Assembly (NCBI RefSeq): GCF_000284295.1
Contig: NC_017093.1
Location: forward strand, 1,612,001-1,676,000
Reading direction: 5' to 3'
DNA length: 64,000 bases
Source: Actinoplanes missouriensis 431
GTDB lineage: Bacteria; Actinomycetota; Actinomycetes; Mycobacteriales; Micromonosporaceae
Shown here: positions 1 through 8,792 of the stretch, in pieces
How positions within the stretch are numbered: position 1 is the first letter of the stretch
Layout: each line of letters starts with the position of its first letter
Translations under genes and position numbers: made by a program
The notes under the pieces: generated by a model
What the model was told of the DNA's origin: nothing
The model's input: only the letters and a program-made list of their open reading frames with translations
The model's database searches: none

Positions 1-17
1 CCGGCATCGCGGGATTT

Positions 18-41
18 CCGGTAAATTGTACCTTTTACCGG
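18..41. promoter_or_regulatory. Inverted repeat upstream of the inhibitor gene
   Basis: Perfect 8-bp arms, CCGGTAAA at 18-25 and TTTACCGG at 34-41, are separated by 8 nt. The repeat ends 18 nt before the ATG at 60. It could be an operator for the inhibitor gene or the end of an upstream transcript. No T-tract follows, so a standard intrinsic terminator is unlikely. The function is inferred from position only. Confidence 0.4.
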
Positions 42-59
42 ATTTATCCGAGGTGCTCC

Positions 60-416
60 ATGATCCGTACCCTGATCGCTTTTCTCGCGGCCGGCATCGC
101 ACTCGCCGGCGGCAAGCCGGGCGGTGACCTCACGCTGACCTACATGGCGGACGCCGGGTTCGCGTCGGCCGTCAAACTCACCTGCGACCCGGACAGCGGT
201 GGGCATCCGAAGACCGCCGAGGCGTGTGCCACGCTGCGCACGATCGATGCCGACCCGGACCGCCTACCGGCCGGCGACAAGCTCTGCATCCTGCTCTACC
301 AGCCGGTCACCGCGGAGATCACCGGCGTCTGGCGCGGGCGGCAGGTGTCCTGGCGGCACACCTACGGCAATACCTGCGAGATGAACCGTGCAACGGGTGT
401 CCTGTTCCGGTTCTGA
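60..416 (+). CDS. Subtilisin-inhibitor-like (SSI family) secreted protein
   Basis: A 118-aa precursor with a short N-terminal hydrophobic signal (about residues 1-17) and a mature part resembling the Streptomyces subtilisin inhibitor family. It is expected to be secreted and to block subtilisin-type serine proteases. Four cysteines (42, 56, 76, 106) match the two family disulfides. The region TGVWRGRQVSW and the segment after Cys106 (CEMN) follow the SSI pattern closely. By alignment with the SSI reactive loop (Cys-Pro-Met|Val-Tyr), the P1 residue would be Leu78 in Cys-Ile-Leu|Leu-Tyr, which suggests a chymotrypsin/subtilisin-type target. The start ATG has GAGGTG just upstream. The family call is firm; the target protease is inference. 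Confidence 0.85.
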   Translation: MIRTLIAFLAAGIALAGGKPGGDLTLTYMADAGFASAVKLTCDPDSGGHPKTAEACATLRTIDADPDRLPAGDKLCILLYQPVTAEITGVWRGRQVSWRHTYGNTCEMNRATGVLFRF

Positions 417-435
417 CGGTCGCTAGGCTGCCGGG

Positions 436-1179
436 GTGGAAACTTCTGCGCGCACCGGACGTCCGCTCGTCACGGCCCGCAACGCCGCGGTCTGGGCCGT
501 CCTCCGCAAGGAGCTCGACCGGCACGCCGGAGAGACGCTGACCGTTCTCGACGTCGGCGGCGGGACCGGGGGCTTCGCCGTGCCGCTCGCCGAGGCCGGG
601 CACACCGTCACGGTGATCGACGCGAGCCCCGACGCGCTCGCCGCGCTGACCCGCCGGGCCGCCGACGCGGGCGTCGCCGACCGGATCCGGGCCGTGCAGG
701 GCGACGGCGACGCGCTCGCCACGCTCGTCGATCCGGGCAGCGCCGACCTGATCCTCTGCCACGCGGTACTGGAGATCGTCGACGATCCGGCCGAGGTCGC
801 CGCCGCGATCGCGGCCGCGCTGCGTCCGGGCGGCGCGCTGAGCCTGCTGGTCGCCGGCCGGGCCGCCGCCGTCCTGGGCCGTGCGGTGAACGGTCATCTG
901 CGTGCCGCCGCCGCGCTGGTCACCGATCCGGCGGGCCGTGCCGGCCCGCGCGACACCCTGCTGCGCAGGTTCGACGCGGACGGGGCCACCGCGTTGCTCA
1001 CGGCCGCGGGCCTCACGGTCGAGCAGATCCATGGGGTACGGGTGGTGGCCGACCTGCTTCCGGCGACGGCCCTCGAGGACGACCCGCAGGCGGTGCTCGA
1101 CCTCGAACTCGAACTGAGCTCCCGGCCGCCGTTCCGGGACATCGCGTCGCAGCTGCACCTCTTCGCCCGCCGGTCATGA
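436..1179 (+). CDS. SAM-dependent class I methyltransferase
   Basis: A 247-aa soluble protein with a class I Rossmann methyltransferase fold. Motif I is VLDVGGGTGGF at about residues 37-47, an acidic residue follows at the end of the next strand (VIDAS), and ILCHAVLEIVDDP corresponds to motif IV/V. The closest recognisable style is the SmtA/CmoM-like group, but the substrate cannot be read from sequence. It starts at GTG 436. The stop overlaps the ATG of the next gene by four bases (ATGA), so the two are probably translated together. Whether it acts on a small molecule or on tRNA is unknown. Confidence 0.8.
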   Translation: METSARTGRPLVTARNAAVWAVLRKELDRHAGETLTVLDVGGGTGGFAVPLAEAGHTVTVIDASPDALAALTRRAADAGVADRIRAVQGDGDALATLVDPGSADLILCHAVLEIVDDPAEVAAAIAAALRPGGALSLLVAGRAAAVLGRAVNGHLRAAAALVTDPAGRAGPRDTLLRRFDADGATALLTAAGLTVEQIHGVRVVADLLPATALEDDPQAVLDLELELSSRPPFRDIASQLHLFARRS

Positions 1180-2363
1180 TCGTCCCGGACGACGGGCTGC
1201 CCGCCGACGCGCTCCGGATCGTCGCGCCGGCCTACGGCACGGGCAGCCTCGCCGACCTGCTGCCCAGCGTGTCGGGGGTGCTCGGGGTGCCGGGCGCCGC
1301 CGACGTCCTCGGACTGGGCGCGCGGCTCGACGGGGTTGACCGGATCGGTGTGCTGCTCGTGGACGGGCTGGGGGCGTACCAGTTGCCGCTGGCCGCCAAG
1401 CACGCGCCGGTTCTCGCCGACCTCGCCGCCGGTGGCGGCGGACACGCCGGCACGCTGACCGCCGGGTTCCCGTCGACCACCCCGGTCAGCCTGGTCACGC
1501 TCGGCGCCGGGGCGCCGCCCGGCGCGCACGGCGTGCTCGGGTTCACGGTCCGGCGACCGGACGGCCGCACCCTCACCCACATCGCCTGGGGCGACGACCC
1601 CGACCCCCGGGAGTGGCAGCCGGTGCCGACCCGGCTGGAGACCGCCGCGGCGGCCGGGGTCGAGGTCACCGTGGTGAGCAGGTCCGCGTTCGAGGGCAGC
1701 GGGCTGAGCCTCGCCGCCAACCGGGGCGGCCGCTACGTCGGTGCCGACGACGGTGACGCCGTCGCCGAGGGGATGCTCGCGGCCCTGCGGCGCTCGCCGG
1801 GACTGGTCTACGGCTACCACCCGGACCTCGACCACTACGGCCACGAGGACGGCATCGACTCGCCGACCTGGCAGGCCGCGGCCCGCGGCGTCGACCGCAT
1901 CCTGGACCGGATCGTGCACGGCCTGCCGCCGACCGCCGCGCTGCTCGTCGTCGCCGACCACGGTCAGCTCAACGTGCCGTCCGCCGGTCGTTACGACATG
2001 GCGGACATTCCGGCGCTCCGGGACGGGGTGGTCGCGGTGACCGGCGAGCCGCGGGTGCGCTATCTGTACGCGACCCACGGCGCCGTCCCCGACGTGATCG
2101 ACAACTGGCGGGGCGTGCTCGGCGCCGACGCCCGGGTGCTGACCCGCGACGAGGCGATCGGGGAGGGCTGGTTCGGGCCGGTTCCGCCCGCGCACGCAGG
2201 GCGGATCGGGGACGTCGTGGTGCTCTGCCAGGGGCGCGCCGTGGCTGTCGCCTCCGGGTGGGAGCCGGTCAAGGCGGGACAATTGGTGGCGTACCACGGG
2301 TCGGCCACCGCGGCCGAGATGACCGTCCCGCTGCTGGTTCACTCCCCGGTTCACTCGCGGTGA
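1176..2363 (+). CDS. Alkaline-phosphatase-superfamily phosphodiesterase/nucleotide pyrophosphatase
   Basis: A 395-aa protein of the type I phosphodiesterase/nucleotide pyrophosphatase family. Two-metal-site features are visible: an Asp in LLVDGLGAY near residue 65, the likely nucleophile Thr in FPSTTPVSL near residue 107, the metal ligands of YHPDLDHYGH near residue 215, and a DHG motif in VVADHG near residue 265. The family hydrolyses phosphodiester or pyrophosphate bonds; the substrate here is unknown. There is no clear signal peptide. It is coupled to the upstream methyltransferase through a 4-nt overlap. A 227-nt gap separates it from the next gene. Confidence 0.82.
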   Translation: MIVPDDGLPADALRIVAPAYGTGSLADLLPSVSGVLGVPGAADVLGLGARLDGVDRIGVLLVDGLGAYQLPLAAKHAPVLADLAAGGGGHAGTLTAGFPSTTPVSLVTLGAGAPPGAHGVLGFTVRRPDGRTLTHIAWGDDPDPREWQPVPTRLETAAAAGVEVTVVSRSAFEGSGLSLAANRGGRYVGADDGDAVAEGMLAALRRSPGLVYGYHPDLDHYGHEDGIDSPTWQAAARGVDRILDRIVHGLPPTAALLVVADHGQLNVPSAGRYDMADIPALRDGVVAVTGEPRVRYLYATHGAVPDVIDNWRGVLGADARVLTRDEAIGEGWFGPVPPAHAGRIGDVVVLCQGRAVAVASGWEPVKAGQLVAYHGSATAAEMTVPLLVHSPVHSR

Positions 2364-2590
2364 TCGACACCACTCGGTGGAGTGATGACACCCCTCAGTC
2401 GGTCTTTTGGGACGAACCAATCTTGGGGGCACGGAAAATCACCCGCACTCGGCGGTCGTCCGGCTTTCCGACCCGCCAACCCGCTCGTAGACTTGCGTGA
2501 TAAGGCAGCCGACGGCTGCCCCGCATCACCACACCTGCACCACCGCCGGCTCCGGAATTCGGGGCCGGACAGCGCCCGGGGAGGAATGCC

Positions 2591-2980
2591 GTGCCGCTCT
2601 CGGAGCACGAGCAGCGGCTGTTCGATCAGATCGAGCGGTCGCTTGCCGAGGACCCCAAGTTCGCCTCGGCTGTGCGGGCCAGCGACCCGCGTTTCCACGC
2701 ACGGCGCCGGCTCCTCATCGCCGCGTTCGTGATCGTCCTTGGTCTCGCCCTCGTCGTCTACGGAACGGTCAGCCAGACCACGTGGCTCGGCGTGGCCGGT
2801 TTCGTCGTCATGCTCGGCTCGGCCGCTTTCGCGATGCAGTCGCGACGCCGCAGCCAGGCCCCCGACCTGAAATCGGTCGGCGGCACGGCGACACGCCGCA
2901 CCAGGCAGGGCGGTCGCAGGGGCGGTCTCATCGACCGTCTCGAGGACCGGTGGCGCCAGCGGCCGGAGGGGCATCGCTGA
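2591..2980 (+). CDS. DUF3040 small membrane protein
   Basis: A 129-aa protein that starts PLSEHEQRLFDQIERSL, the hallmark N-terminus of actinobacterial DUF3040 proteins. Two adjacent membrane segments follow (about residues 38-58 and 63-83), then a basic C-terminal tail. The GTG start at 2591 has GGGAGGA just upstream. DUF3040 genes often sit near the mraZ/dcw cluster in actinomycetes. Here it is about 14 kb away and separated by a minus-strand operon. The function is unknown. Confidence 0.85.
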   Translation: MPLSEHEQRLFDQIERSLAEDPKFASAVRASDPRFHARRRLLIAAFVIVLGLALVVYGTVSQTTWLGVAGFVVMLGSAAFAMQSRRRSQAPDLKSVGGTATRRTRQGGRRGGLIDRLEDRWRQRPEGHR

Positions 2981-3598
2981 CCAGCCGAGCCGGCTGACGA
3001 GGCCGGCTCCCGACGAACGGCGGCCGGTGACGGCCGCCTTCGTCGTATCCCCATGTCCCGGGCCGGCTGCCGTCGTTTTCCGCCGGCCGGCTGCCGTCGT
3101 TTTCCGTCGGCCGGTTGCCGTGCCGGCCAGCTGCCGCGCCGGCCGGTTGCCGTCGCTTCCGGCCGGCTGACCGGCGCTGCTGTTGGCCGTCCGTCCGCCG
3201 CCGCGCGCCTGCCGCCGGCCGCCGCCCATCCGTCCTCCCAACCCACCGCGATCTTGGCGCGTTGTGCCTGTGCGGGCGACCGCAGTCTGCCTAGATCTGC
3301 GAGGGCCAGCGCGATCGAGCGGATCACGCGGCGGTGCGATCGAGCGGATCACGCGGCGGCGCGGCGTGGCGGCGCGGCGTGGCGGCGCGGCGTGGCGGCG
3401 CGGCGTGGTGCGGGGGCGGCGCGGCATGGTGCAGGGGCGGCACGGTTGTGGTGAGGCGCGGCGGTGAGGCGATAGGTGCGGCGGCGCGGTGGTGATGAGG
3501 TGCGGCGGCGCGGTGGTGAGGTGCGGCGGCGCGGTGGTGGTGGGGCAGGGTGTGGGGACTGGGTTGGGGGTGGGACGGCCTCCCACCCCCAACTGCTG
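2981..3598. repeat. 618-nt gap with several families of short tandem repeats
   Basis: No supportable gene is present. From about 3055 to 3175 a CCGGCTGCCGTCGTTTTCC-like unit recurs imperfectly. GATCGAGCGGATCACGCGGCG occurs twice near 3308-3360. GGCGCGGCGTGGC occurs four times at about 3357-3410, and GGTGATGAGGTGCGGCGGC-like units fill 3470-3540. Six-frame readings of this stretch give only Pro/Arg/His/Ala low-complexity peptides. The gap lies between the convergent DUF3040 and transglutaminase genes. Confidence 0.75.
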
Positions 3599-6046
3599 TC
3601 AGCGGGCTCGGGACAACAAGCGTCTCGGGCTGAAACGGCTTGCTGAATCGCGCAAGCGGGCCATCGCCTCGGCTGCCCTCGCTGACTTGTCGGTGATGCC
3701 CAGACGCCAGCTGAGCAGCACCGACGGGGGCAGCAGGGACGCGCGTGCCTTCGTACGGAATGTGGCTGTGGAGGCCAGCCCGGCACGGACCTGGCGCAGC
3801 GCCGCGGAGAGTTCCGCGCCCTGCAGCGGCTGCCGGGCGTAGCGGGCGCGTTCCTCGGCGCGGCCCAGCAGACCGGCCGCCGTAGCCGAATCCCCGGAGA
3901 GCAGGGTGTCCTTGACGAGGCGCTGGGTGGTGACCCGTGGCGTCTCGGTCGGATCCACCGGGACCTGGAAGTCGATCATCGTGTCGAGGAGTTCGTCCCA
4001 GGCGGCGTGGGCGTCCTGGCGGGCGCGGGTGGACTCGGTGGTGACCGTGATGTCGGAGATGCCGCCGGATGCGGCGGTCACCACCGGCGCCGGGCCGCCC
4101 GCCGTCGCGGCGTGGCGCCGGCGGCGGAGCAGGACCCGCAGGAACGCCGGGACCAGCAGGAGCGCGAACAGCAGGGCGATGCCGGCCGCCACGAACAGCG
4201 GCGTCCACGAGCCGTCGTCCGGCACGACGCCCTCGTCGATCGCGGAGGTGGCGCCGTCGTTCGCCACCTCGGGACGCTCGGCGCGGCCCGGTGCGGCGGA
4301 CGATTCGGTCCCGGGCGCGGCGGCGCCGGTGGAGGCGGACACCTCGGGCTCGGGGCGTTCCACGTCGGGCGCCCACGAGGAGCGCGCGGAACCCTGCACG
4401 TTGGCCGCGGGCGTCGCGTCGAACGGCACCCACCCGAAACCGTCCAGGTAGACCTCGGTCCAGGCGTGCACGTTCCGGTTGGTGATCTGGTACGTGTTGT
4501 CGTCCAGCGCCGTCCCGCGGGTGAAGCCGAACGCCACCCGGGCCGGGATGCCGGCCGCCCGGACCATCCACGTCATCGCCGCCGCGTACTGCTGGCAGTA
4601 ACCGACCTTGTTCGTCAGGAAGGCCGCGATCTCGGAGGCGTTCGCGGGGTTCTGCGTGGACAGCTGGTACCGGAAGCCGTTCTCCGACGAGAACGAGTCG
4701 TAGATGGCCCGCACCTTGTCGTAGTCGGTGTCCTCGCCGTCGATCAGATCGTCGACCTTCTTCTGCACGACCGGGTCTTCCGGCGCCGCCGTGTACTGCT
4801 GGTAGAGCGGGTTGTTCTCGGGCAGCGGCAGCGCGGTCCGCAGCTGCGCGGCGGTGTACCGCGGGCGCAGGTAGTTGATCGTGTACTTCTGGTTGCCCGT
4901 CGTGCTGCGCCCGGAGTAGATCACCTGCTGGCCGTCGTCGTACGACCAGTTGCCCTTGATGCCGTCCACACCCGTCGGATAGGTGTAGACCGGCAGCATG
5001 CTCTGCCGCAGGGCGTCGCTGACCTCGATCTGGGCTTGGTACTCGGTGTAGGTCGCCCGCTCGGACGAGCCCAGTGTCGCCGGGTTGGGCAGGCCCTCGC
5101 TCAGCGAGTCGCCGCGCGGCGCGGTGTTGCCGACACCGTCGGCGTTCAGCACGTCGGCCACGGCGAAGCGCAGGTAGAACGGCTCCTTCTCGTTCGTCCG
5201 CACCTTGACGATGTTGACGGTGGTGTTCTGGTTGAGCTGGCCGCTGAGCGCCGCGAACAGGTTGATCCGCCCGTTCCCGGTGCCGCCGGGCCCGGAGCCG
5301 ATCCCGCTGCCGGTCTGGGTGAGCCGGGTGAGCAGGCCGCCGGAGACGGTCGGGACGGCGAGCGGCAGCAGCACCGCGACGAGCACGCCGACCACGCCGA
5401 GCCGGCGACCGGCCGAGGCGAGCGGTGACGGCTCCCAGACGTCGACGTCACGGCCGTCGCCGGTGAAACGGCGGCCGAACCGGCGGACCCGGTCGACGTT
5501 GTCGGCGACGAGCAGCCACAGGTAGCCGATCGCGCCGATGATGAACGGGAACACCGGCACGCTGTCCAGGTAGACCGCGACCGGGATCGAGTAGATCGCG
5601 AGCATCGGCAGCCCGGCGAGGGCCGGCCGGCGGAACACGGCGGTGAGCAGATCCACCACGATCGCGACGGCGCCGATGCCGAGGACCGCCACGAACTGCA
5701 GACCGTCCCGGTCGGGGACGGGCACGCCGTACGACCGGGTGTCCTCCCCGGCCTGCCGGATCAGGTCGGCGAAGTGGGTGAACGTGGCCGGCTGGGGGAT
5801 CAGGATCTCTTTGCCGCTGGGGAAGATCCAGGTGAGCGCGAGCGCCAGCGCGACGACCATGCTCACGGTCTGTGCCCAGGTCGGGAACCGGAGGGTACGG
5901 GCGGCGACCGCGGCCCCGGCGATCAGGATGACCGCCAGCAGGCTCTGGAACAGCCACGCCCAGGTTTCGAAGATGGCCGACAGCGGCGCGGCCGCGAGAA
6001 GCGTCGCGCACGCCGCGATCAGCCCGAGTCGACGCCGCCCGGTCAT
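3599..6046 (-). CDS. TgpA-type membrane transglutaminase-like protein (DUF3488/DUF4129)
   Basis: An 815-aa membrane protein. The N-terminal third has about six hydrophobic segments (DUF3488/TgpA N-terminal region). A long extracytoplasmic part then contains a transglutaminase-like core. The catalytic triad is recognisable: Cys in GYCQQYAAAM near residue 484, His in NVHAWTEVY near residue 525, and Asp in PFDATP near residue 544. Another membrane helix and a cytoplasmic DUF4129 tail follow. The start is the ATG at 6046, which overlaps the DUF58 stop by four bases. A longer in-frame reading upstream lies inside the DUF58 gene and is not supported. It forms the classic operon with DUF58 and MoxR; the physiological substrate is unknown. 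Confidence 0.88.
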   Translation of the reverse strand: MTGRRRLGLIAACATLLAAAPLSAIFETWAWLFQSLLAVILIAGAAVAARTLRFPTWAQTVSMVVALALALTWIFPSGKEILIPQPATFTHFADLIRQAGEDTRSYGVPVPDRDGLQFVAVLGIGAVAIVVDLLTAVFRRPALAGLPMLAIYSIPVAVYLDSVPVFPFIIGAIGYLWLLVADNVDRVRRFGRRFTGDGRDVDVWEPSPLASAGRRLGVVGVLVAVLLPLAVPTVSGGLLTRLTQTGSGIGSGPGGTGNGRINLFAALSGQLNQNTTVNIVKVRTNEKEPFYLRFAVADVLNADGVGNTAPRGDSLSEGLPNPATLGSSERATYTEYQAQIEVSDALRQSMLPVYTYPTGVDGIKGNWSYDDGQQVIYSGRSTTGNQKYTINYLRPRYTAAQLRTALPLPENNPLYQQYTAAPEDPVVQKKVDDLIDGEDTDYDKVRAIYDSFSSENGFRYQLSTQNPANASEIAAFLTNKVGYCQQYAAAMTWMVRAAGIPARVAFGFTRGTALDDNTYQITNRNVHAWTEVYLDGFGWVPFDATPAANVQGSARSSWAPDVERPEPEVSASTGAAAPGTESSAAPGRAERPEVANDGATSAIDEGVVPDDGSWTPLFVAAGIALLFALLLVPAFLRVLLRRRRHAATAGGPAPVVTAASGGISDITVTTESTRARQDAHAAWDELLDTMIDFQVPVDPTETPRVTTQRLVKDTLLSGDSATAAGLLGRAEERARYARQPLQGAELSAALRQVRAGLASTATFRTKARASLLPPSVLLSWRLGITDKSARAAEAMARLRDSASRFSPRRLLSRAR

Positions 6047-7343
6047 CGGCTCACCCCGCTCACGGTCTCCGCCATCGCCGCGCGGTACGCGAAGCCCTGC
6101 GAGCCCCGGGCCACGGCGGGCCAGAGCGCGGGCAGGGTGTCGCCGTGTGTCACCGGCACCGATTTCCAGCCGCTGCGGACCAGCGCCAGCGAGGCCGCCG
6201 CGTGCTCGCGGTCGGACTCCTGCCGGTCCCCGTTGGTCATCGGCACCCAGGTGGAGCTGTCGATGGCGAACCCGACGCAGGTGGCGCCGTTGCCGCGCAG
6301 GCCGGTGAGCACCTCCGCCTCGGCCACCGTGAGCGCGCCGAACAGGCCGATCACGAGACCGCCGTCGGAGCGCCGCCGGACCTGCTCGACAAGCACCGAG
6401 ACGTCGCCGTTCGGGCTGAGCTTGACGTCGGCCAGGGTGTCCAGGATCAGTCCTTCCCCGCCGGCCTCGGAGGCGTCCAGGTCGACGCCGGTGCCGGTGA
6501 CCAGGCGCAGCTTGTAGCCGGACTGGCGCAGGTGCATGGCGATGCTGGCGGCCGCCGACACCGCCCATTCGAAGCTGGCGGTCGGTCCCTCGCCGCGGTG
6601 CGCCTGCAACCGGGTGTCCAGGACCACCGTGGCCCGGCTCTCCCAGGGTTGCTCCTCGCGGCGGACCATCAATTCACCGGTACGGGCGGTGGAACGCCAG
6701 TGGACCCGCCGGAGGTCGTCGCCGCGCCGGTATTCCCGGGTGGCCGCGTCGTCCTCGCCGTGCACCGCCACCGACCGGGCCCGGCTCTCGCCGGTGCCCG
6801 CGTACTCACCGGCGAGGCGCACCCGGGGGAGCTGGGTGACCTGCGGGATCACGATGAGCTTGTCGACCGAGGGGAACGAGCGGTTCAGCTCGCACAGGCC
6901 GAACGGGTCGGTCAGGCGGATCATCAGCGGGCCGATCGGGTAACGCCCGCGCACGTCGGCACGCACCGTGTACGCCACCGAGCTGGCCTGCTGCGCGCCG
7001 AGCCGCTCCAGCACGACCCGCGGGCGGCTGCCCAGCGCGTACGGCAGGCGGTCCTCCAGCAGCATCGTGCCGGTGGGCAGCCGGGACAGGTTCTGCAGTC
7101 GCAGGATGACCCGCGCGCTGGAGCCGACCGGGGTGCGGACCGGGTCCAGCGAGCGGGTGCACGCCAGTTTGTACCGGCTGCGACCGACGTACCACGCGGC
7201 GAGCATCGGCAGCGCCGCCAGCAGCACAGCGACCCGCAGGAGGTCGCGTTCGCCGAGGATCAGCGCCGAGACCGCGGCCGCGAGGGCCGCGGCCAGGAAC
7301 GAGCGGCCGCGCGTGGTGAGCCCCCGCAGCGCCTCCCGCATCG

Positions 7344-7347
<4 letters not shown>
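6043..7347 (-). CDS. DUF58 domain protein, MoxR-associated
   Basis: A 434-aa protein with two hydrophobic segments near the N-terminus (about residues 12-50). A DUF58 segment is centred on YRRGDDLRRVHWRSTARTG near residues 205-224, followed by a von Willebrand-A-like C-terminal half. The GTG start at 7347 overlaps the MoxR stop (GTGA); an ATG two codons on is also possible. DUF58 proteins are thought to work with MoxR AAA+ ATPases and TgpA-like proteins in envelope processes. This three-gene minus-strand operon fits that. The exact function is unknown. Confidence 0.88.
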
Positions 7348-8390
<1,043 letters not shown>

Positions 8391-8644
8391 GGGCCTCCTC
8401 CAAGTTGTTTTTACCCCTGCGGTGGATATCACCCACGGTCAAGGGCATCGAAGGTTGCGGGCGCCCAGCGGCCGTGGGCCTCCGGCGCTCGCCGCCCGTC
8501 CCCACAGGTTATCTCTGTCCGTACACATCGCCGAAAGGCCTGATCGAGACCAATTCGAGATAGGGAAACGGTCGCCTGTGGACAGCACCGGCCATATCAC
8601 CCGTCCGGCATACCGGTCGCCGTGCGTGACGGTCGGCGGGTATC
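8391..8644. other. Divergent promoter region between moxR and the leuS leader
   Basis: No gene is supported in this 254-nt part of the gap. It must hold the minus-strand promoter for the moxR operon and the plus-strand promoter for the leuS leader transcript, but I cannot place -35/-10 boxes confidently. Stretches rich in A/T relative to the surroundings lie near 8400-8430 and 8550-8565. A single DnaA-box-like 9-mer at 8577-8585 is probably chance. Confidence 0.4.
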
Positions 8645-8692
8645 ATGCATGCCATGGCTCGGTCCGTTCTGCTCCTTAGCCGGCCGTGCTGA
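8645..8692 (+). CDS. Putative leucine leader peptide of leuS
   Basis: A 15-codon ORF, MHAMARSVLLLSRPC, carries three consecutive Leu codons (CTG CTC CTT at 8669-8677). A second in-frame ATG at 8654 would give a 12-mer. It ends 25 nt before a GC-rich hairpin with a T6 tract and about 100 nt before leuS. Run-of-cognate-codon leaders ahead of a terminator are the hallmark of ribosome-mediated attenuation. GGTCCGT (8661-8667) can pair with ACGGACC (8702-8708), while TCCGT (8693-8697) competes for the same segment. The Shine-Dalgarno sequence is weak. The role is inferred. Confidence 0.6.
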   Translation: MHAMARSVLLLSRPC

Positions 8693-8717
8693 TCCGTTAA
8701 GACGGACCAGGCACGGC

Positions 8718-8744
8718 GCCCCCTCCTGCGTGAGGGGCTTTTTT
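8718..8744 (+). terminator. Intrinsic terminator/attenuator before leuS
   Basis: The left arm GCCCCCTC (8718-8725) pairs with GAGGGGC (8732-8738) with one extra C, and six T residues follow (8739-8744). It lies between the Leu leader ORF and leuS, so it would stop leuS transcription unless bypassed. A second hairpin, CCGTGC (8684-8689) with GCACGG (8711-8716), lies immediately upstream and is a candidate regulatory stem. Confidence 0.75.
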
Positions 8745-8792
8745 ATGCCCTTCAGCTCCCCTGATTCTTCGAAGAGCTGCTGAAAAGACGAG

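Noticed and set aside
894..2432. A minus-strand frame of about 500 codons over the methyltransferase and phosphodiesterase genes
   Set aside because: Antisense shadow; both plus-strand genes have clear catalytic motifs.
2351..3592. Pro/His/Arg-rich frames across the repeat gap
   Set aside because: They follow the tandem repeats, change composition at repeat borders and have no family features.
8577..8585. DnaA-box-like 9-mer (one mismatch from TTGTCCACA, minus strand)
   Set aside because: A single site with no cluster, AT-rich element or dnaA/dnaN nearby; expected by chance.
8641..8792. T-box riboswitch as an explanation for the leuS leader
   Set aside because: I see no T-box bulge consensus (TGGNACCGCG-like) or specifier stem; the Leu-codon leader explains the layout better.
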